From the NCBI RefSeq assembly GCF_025466085.1, contig NZ_JANLOD010000047.1, positions 1 through 64,000 of the forward strand: a stretch of 64,000 nt of DNA. The letters run 5' to 3'. The translations under genes were made by a program, and so were the position numbers. The stretch comes from Pseudomonas sp. 14P_8.1_Bac3 (GTDB taxonomy: Bacteria; Pseudomonadota; Gammaproteobacteria; Pseudomonadales; Pseudomonadaceae). The notes under the pieces are model-generated. The model saw nothing but the letters and a program-made list of their open reading frames with translations. It had not been told where the DNA came from and made no database searches. This document shows positions 61,781 to 64,000 of this stretch, piece by piece (positions within the stretch are counted from its first letter, which is position 1; each line of letters begins with the position of its first letter).

Positions 61781-62937
61781 GGCTTCGCCTCCGACTGGAC
61801 CACTTGCGGTGGCTCGCTCATGACCTGAACCGTCGAGCCAGGTTTCAGCCGCGACTGGCCATCACTGACCAGAACGTCGCCGGGTTTCACGCCTTTGATG
61901 ATGTCCTGGCCGCTGCCTTGGTAGACCATCTGCACCTGGACGGTTTCCACCTTGTCGCCGTTGACCCGGTAGACGAAGTGTTGATCGAGGCCACGTTGAA
62001 CGACCGTGGGCGGCACCACCAGCGCATCTTTCTCCAGCGCCGTCTGAATTTTTACCGTCACCAGCAGGCCCGGCCAGAGCTTCTGCCCGGCATTGTTGAA
62101 TTCGGCCTTGGCGCGGATGGTTCCGGTGTTGGCGTTGATCTGGTTGTCGATCAGGGTCAGGTGACCTTCGCCCAGCAGGTTGCCGGTTTCGCCGTCAGTG
62201 TCGGCACCGATGTAGGCCTTCACGTGTGCGCGCTCGGGGTCACCGATCAAGCCTTGCAGGGTCGGCAGCATTTGCTGCGGCAGGGAAAACTCCACGGCGA
62301 TCGGGTCGATCTGGGTCACGGTGAACAAACCCTGGGCGTCGGTCATGCGCAGGAAGTTGCCTTCGTCCACTGTGCGAATGCCGACACGACCGGTCACCGG
62401 GGAGCGAATTTGGGTGTAGGAAAGCTGCACTTGTGCGGCGTCAATCGAGGCCTGATTGCCTTGGGCGGTGGCTTTTAGCTGGTTTACCAGCGCCTGTTGC
62501 TGGTCGTAGGTCTGCTTCGACACGCCGTCATCCACGCTGAGCAATTTGTAACGCTTGAGGTTGACCAGCGCCACTTGCAACTGCGCCTGGCTTTCGCCGA
62601 GCTGGGCGCGGGCCTGGTCGAGGCTGGCGCGAATCGAGCGGTCGTCGATGGTGGCGAGCAGGTCGCCCTGACTGACCAGTTGCCCTTCCTTGACCAGGAT
62701 TTTGGTGAGGATGCCGTCGATTTGCGGGCGGACCACCACGCTGTGCAGCGACAGCACCGAGCCGATACCGCTGACATAGCGCGGAACGTCTTTTTCGACG
62801 ACGTTCACCACACGCACCGGAATTGCGGTCGGCGCGGCGAGTTTCGCCGTGGCCGGCTTGGTCAGGTACCACGTGCCCAGCGCTGCCAGGGCAATCAGCA
62901 GACCTGCAATCAGGGCGGTTTTTTTCTGGATTCGCAT
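61777..62937 (-). CDS. RND efflux membrane-fusion protein, MdtA-like
   Basis: This 386-residue periplasmic adaptor has an N-terminal helix (about residues 8-24). Paired lipoyl halves (VVRPQIDGILTKILVKEGQL and SYTQIRSPVTGRVGIRTVDE) flank an alpha-helical hairpin, followed by beta-barrel domains. There is no lipobox, so it is membrane-anchored. It is the first gene of the operon adaptor-pump-response regulator-kinase. Confidence 0.88.
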   Translation of the reverse strand: MRIQKKTALIAGLLIALAALGTWYLTKPATAKLAAPTAIPVRVVNVVEKDVPRYVSGIGSVLSLHSVVVRPQIDGILTKILVKEGQLVSQGDLLATIDDRSIRASLDQARAQLGESQAQLQVALVNLKRYKLLSVDDGVSKQTYDQQQALVNQLKATAQGNQASIDAAQVQLSYTQIRSPVTGRVGIRTVDEGNFLRMTDAQGLFTVTQIDPIAVEFSLPQQMLPTLQGLIGDPERAHVKAYIGADTDGETGNLLGEGHLTLIDNQINANTGTIRAKAEFNNAGQKLWPGLLVTVKIQTALEKDALVVPPTVVQRGLDQHFVYRVNGDKVETVQVQMVYQGSGQDIIKGVKPGDVLVSDGQSRLKPGSTVQVMSEPPQVVQSEAKP

Positions 62938-63030
62938 GCGAGTGAGGCGCCGGGGCTGGAGTGGACGGAGTTTGGCCAGGGTTATGGCTCCCTTTATAAA
63001 CCTGTTCGCCGGTCAGGAAGGTGACTGCTA

Positions 63031-63048
63031 ACTGACGGCGCTGTCAGT
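63031..63048. promoter_or_regulatory. Palindromic candidate operator of the pump operon
   Basis: ACTGAC and GTCAGT are perfectly complementary with six bases between (GGCGCT), giving TGAC-N6-GTCA. This is the layout of the CusR box (TGACAAnnTTGTCA). It lies 94 bases before the membrane-fusion protein start, upstream of a possible -10 (TTTATAA at about 62994-63000). Control by the operon's own CusR-like regulator is the simplest reading. Confidence 0.55.
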
Positions 63049-63056
63049 TTGGGGGC

Positions 63057-63158
63057 CTGTAGGAGTGAGCGTGCTCGCGATGGAGATGAACGATAACGCG
63101 GGTTGCCTGGGTAAACGCGGTGTCTGGACGTTTTTCGCGAGCGTGCTCGCTCCTACAG
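63057..63158. repeat. REPIN (inverted REP doublet)
   Basis: CTGTAGGAGTGAGCGTGCTC opens and GAGCGTGCTCGCTCCTACAG closes the element, with GATGGAGATGAACGATAACG inside. It is located between the divergent pump operon and the small plus-strand gene, directly beside the palindromic operator. The rest of 62938-63234 holds only the two promoters. Confidence 0.82.
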
Positions 63159-63234
63159 GATCGCGGGGAGGTATACTGCCGCCTTTCGCGGCTCGCTGAC
63201 CGGGCCCGACTCTATCGCATCACCCGGAGCTTTC

Positions 63235-63492
63235 ATGACTTCCTCGACACAACCGCCGGTTGCCGACGCCTTGAGCGACGACCCGGCAGACCTGCCAGAC
63301 AGCGTCGACTCCAGCGCAGACAGCGAAACCAAAGCCGCGATCCCGGCGTTCAAGTTCCCGTTCAAACCGGGTGAGCTGGCCGCTGCGAAAACCGCCAGCC
63401 AGCCGTGGTACAAGAACGGCGCCAAGAACGGCCACACCAAGACCCCCGGCGCAGCGCCTCCCGGCACCCGTCGTTCAATGGGCAAGCGTTAA
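63235..63492 (+). CDS. Small hypothetical protein
   Basis: This 85-residue soluble protein has an acidic N-terminal half (DALSDDPADLPDSVDSSADS) and a basic C-terminal half ending RRSMGKR. No domain or membrane segment is seen; the composition suggests disorder. TATACT at 63172-63177 is a possible -10 and CGGAG precedes the ATG. I do not recognise a function, but start signals and codon use look genuine. Confidence 0.6.
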   Translation: MTSSTQPPVADALSDDPADLPDSVDSSADSETKAAIPAFKFPFKPGELAAAKTASQPWYKNGAKNGHTKTPGAAPPGTRRSMGKR

Positions 63493-63530
63493 CGTTTGAT
63501 TGACCGGTGGTTGGGCGGGCCTCTTCGCGA

Positions 63531-63601
63531 GCAAGCCCGCTCCCACATTGGATAGTGTGTACGAAGAGAATCCTCGTGGGAGCGAACCCGCTCGCGAAGG
63601 G
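63531..63601. repeat. REP doublet near the window end
   Basis: TTCGCGAGCAAGCCCGCTCC (first unit) and GTGGGAGCGAACCCGCTCGC (second) lie in opposite orientation about 28 bases apart, between a plus-strand and a minus-strand gene ending toward each other. Confidence 0.78.
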
Positions 63602-63628
63602 GCCGTCAGCAGCAACAAAGACGCTGGA

Positions 63629-64000
63629 TCAAGCCGCCCGCAACGAAATAAACGCATAGTTGACCGGCACCTCAGTGGCCACCTGTGCGCCGCTCGCCAG
63701 TACCTGCCCGGCGATGTCGTCCCCAGACACTTGGAACTGCCATTCACTGCCCGACCCCGCCAACGGTTGCCGCGTCACCTGATCAACGACGCTGGCAAAC
63801 GCGGCCATATCCGGTAGATAGGCAGTGAAACCATCGCCCTTGAGCGCCGTCGTCCGAATCCCCAGCAACGCGCAAATTGCTTCCTTGGTGCGGATGTCAT
63901 CGCGATCCGCCTGACGTGAGCGCTGGATGAGTCCTGCCAGTTCCTGATCGACCAATTCGCCGCCAATGATCAGGTCCGGACCTTTTTCCCACGACTCCGG
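63629..64000 (-). CDS. Partial gene of unknown function (5' end beyond window)
   Basis: The frame stays open from the stop at 63629 to the last base, so the gene starts outside the window. The visible 123 residues include PESWEKGPDLIIGGELVDQE, an alpha/beta mixed section and the end QVATEVPVNYAFISLRAA. I do not recognise a family. The open frame and the codon use are like the neighbours, and it converges with the small gene at 63235. Confidence 0.55.
   Translation of the reverse strand, partial: PESWEKGPDLIIGGELVDQELAGLIQRSRQADRDDIRTKEAICALLGIRTTALKGDGFTAYLPDMAAFASVVDQVTRQPLAGSGSEWQFQVSGDDIAGQVLASGAQVATEVPVNYAFISLRAA

Noticed and set aside
63057-63158. The REP doublets as insertion sequences or CRISPR repeats
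   Set aside because: No transposase gene or target duplication is seen, and the units are inverted and intergenic rather than evenly spaced direct repeats with unique spacers.

Overview
The window looks like chromosome of a pseudomonad of the Pseudomonas fluorescens group. The evidence is high-GC coding DNA, the gene order rplM-rpsI-petABC-sspAB, a complete dcw cell-wall/division cluster in enterobacterial order preceded by rnpB, and many REP palindromes (GTGGGAGCGGGCTTGCTCGCGA and CTGTAGGAGCGAGCTTGCTCGC types) between operons. I see no phage, insertion sequence, tRNA, rRNA operon or CRISPR array.

Bases 100-12908 form an ectoine/hydroxyectoine import and catabolism locus. On the minus strand lies the ABC importer ehuB-ehuC-ehuD-ehuA. 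Divergent from it, on the plus strand, are enuR (MocR regulator), eutB, eutC, doeA, doeB, an Lrp/AsnC regulator (doeX), doeC and doeD. Together these would take up ectoines, convert hydroxyectoine to ectoine, open the ring to N-acetyl-diaminobutyrate, deacetylate it to diaminobutyrate, transaminate it to aspartate semialdehyde and oxidise it to aspartate. No ect biosynthesis genes and no eutA were seen here.

Bases 13032-16805 hold housekeeping genes: a ZapG/YhcB-type protein, an alpha/beta hydrolase, trpS and zapE. Bases 16945-22233 (minus strand) hold a four-gene set: an L-amino-acid 2-monooxygenase/oxidase-like flavoprotein, a nitrilase-superfamily amidase, an internally duplicated membrane protein of unknown function, and an asparaginase. 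This has the logic of a DavB/DavA-like amide route. It is followed by a GlxA-type AraC regulator divergent from an acyl-CoA dehydrogenase, a REP cluster and a Tas-like aldo/keto reductase.

Bases 26198-31086 carry rplM-rpsI, the cytochrome bc1 operon petABC, and sspAB. Bases 31254-35782 are the yraP/yraO/yraN/lpoA block (minus) divergent from rsmI. RNase P RNA follows at about 35857-36209. The dcw cluster then runs without interruption from mraZ (36567) through ftsZ to lpxC (54377), with most neighbours overlapping by 1-11 bases. A strong mra promoter is followed by three 10-bp-spaced GTGG(C/G) repeats matching the MraZ operator pattern.

Bases 54495-62937 (minus) hold a Cache-GGDEF diguanylate cyclase, a small exported protein, and an operon of membrane-fusion protein, RND pump, CusR/CopR-type response regulator and sensor kinase. 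A TGAC-N6-GTCA palindrome lies in front of that operon. The window ends with a small conserved-looking hypothetical gene and a 5'-truncated gene of unknown function.
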